Below the pieces are notes generated by a model. It saw only the letters and a list, made by a program, of their open reading frames with translations. It was not told where the DNA came from and made no database searches. From assembly GCF_016482825.1 (NCBI RefSeq), contig NZ_JAEMNV010000014.1, positions 1 through 46,361 on the forward strand: a stretch of DNA of 46,361 nt, written 5' to 3'. Positions within the stretch are counted from its first letter, which is position 1; each line of letters begins with the position of its first letter. This stretch comes from Antrihabitans stalagmiti. Lineage in GTDB: Bacteria; Actinomycetota; Actinomycetes; Mycobacteriales; Mycobacteriaceae. Position numbers and translations under genes: made by a program. This document shows positions 46,313 through 46,361 of this stretch, in pieces.

Positions 46313-46361
46313 GTTGTAGCCCCGACGGGATTCGAACCCGCGCTACCGCCTTGAGAGGGCG
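46313..46361 (-). tRNA. attR: attR core: 3' half of the restored tRNA-Glu(CUC), partial
   Basis: Identical to 1-49. On the minus strand, with the host 5' half beyond the window, this copy restores the full tRNA-Glu gene, since the phage attP supplies the same 3' half. The discriminator base is near 46317. The crossover region falls within the anticodon loop, a common place for tyrosine integrases. Confidence 0.9.

Noticed and set aside
1-46361. CRISPR array, insertion sequence or full-length tRNA/tmRNA
   Set aside because: No regularly spaced repeats, transposase genes or complete cloverleaf were seen. The only tRNA sequences are the two att halves.

Overview
The window is one complete temperate siphophage genome integrated as a prophage in a high-GC actinobacterium. 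A 49-bp sequence is repeated identically at the two ends (1-49 and 46313-46361). Read on the minus strand it is the anticodon-arm-to-3'-end half of a tRNA-Glu(CUC) gene, so the window runs exactly from attL to attR, and the 5' half of the host tRNA lies just beyond 46361. The high GC content, the frequent GTG starts, a LysB-like mycolyl-arabinogalactan esterase and the actinophage-type families (DUF3263, DUF6221 and Gp37-like proteins) point to a host with mycolic acids, such as Gordonia, Rhodococcus, Tsukamurella or a relative. I cannot name the genus from sequence alone.

Layout. The left end (1-1268) has attL, two tandem 8-bp repeats that may be integrase arm sites, a small minus-strand gene, a minus-strand terminator, and two plus-strand genes that may be expressed in the lysogen (a 50-aa membrane protein and a lipoprotein). 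From 1242 to 28652 a continuous leftward late operon is read from right to left. Its order is small membrane proteins, a zincin-like protein, HNH nuclease, terminase small and large subunits, portal, MuF-like protein, scaffold, decoration protein, major capsid, head-tail connectors, tail terminator, major tail protein, the frameshifted tail-assembly chaperones, tape measure, distal and minor tail proteins, lysin A, holin-like proteins, more appendage proteins, and a very repetitive tail protein with an M23 peptidase domain.

At 28653-29269, at the boundary between late and early genes, a two-gene plus-strand module (BrnT/RelE-like protein plus HTH protein) diverges from the late operon. The two candidate promoters overlap face to face on a pair of near-identical palindromes.

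From 29368 to 41865 a leftward early operon, with mostly 1-8 bp gene overlaps, encodes an excisionase-like protein, a ParB-like protein, RecE/RecT-like recombination proteins, a J-domain-like protein, an ASCH protein, LysB, a replication initiator, a DnaB-type helicase, a RusA resolvase and many small proteins. A divergent immunity switch at 41866-42087 contains TGTAAC-N7/8-GTTACA operators and a good leftward promoter. From 42088 to 46278 the lysogeny genes run rightward: repressor, a DUF6932-like nucleotidyltransferase and its 328-aa unknown partner (a defence-system candidate), an ImmA/IrrE-like peptidase, a small protein, a DUF3263 protein and a tyrosine integrase ending in a strong terminator.

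Coding density is very high. No gene-free stretch exceeds about 210 bp, and the longer ones (50-184, 566-676, 6148-6229, 18613-18716, 27118-27216, 28653-28727, 29270-29367 and 41866-42087) are described under the features or findings. No CRISPR array, insertion sequence or complete RNA gene was seen.
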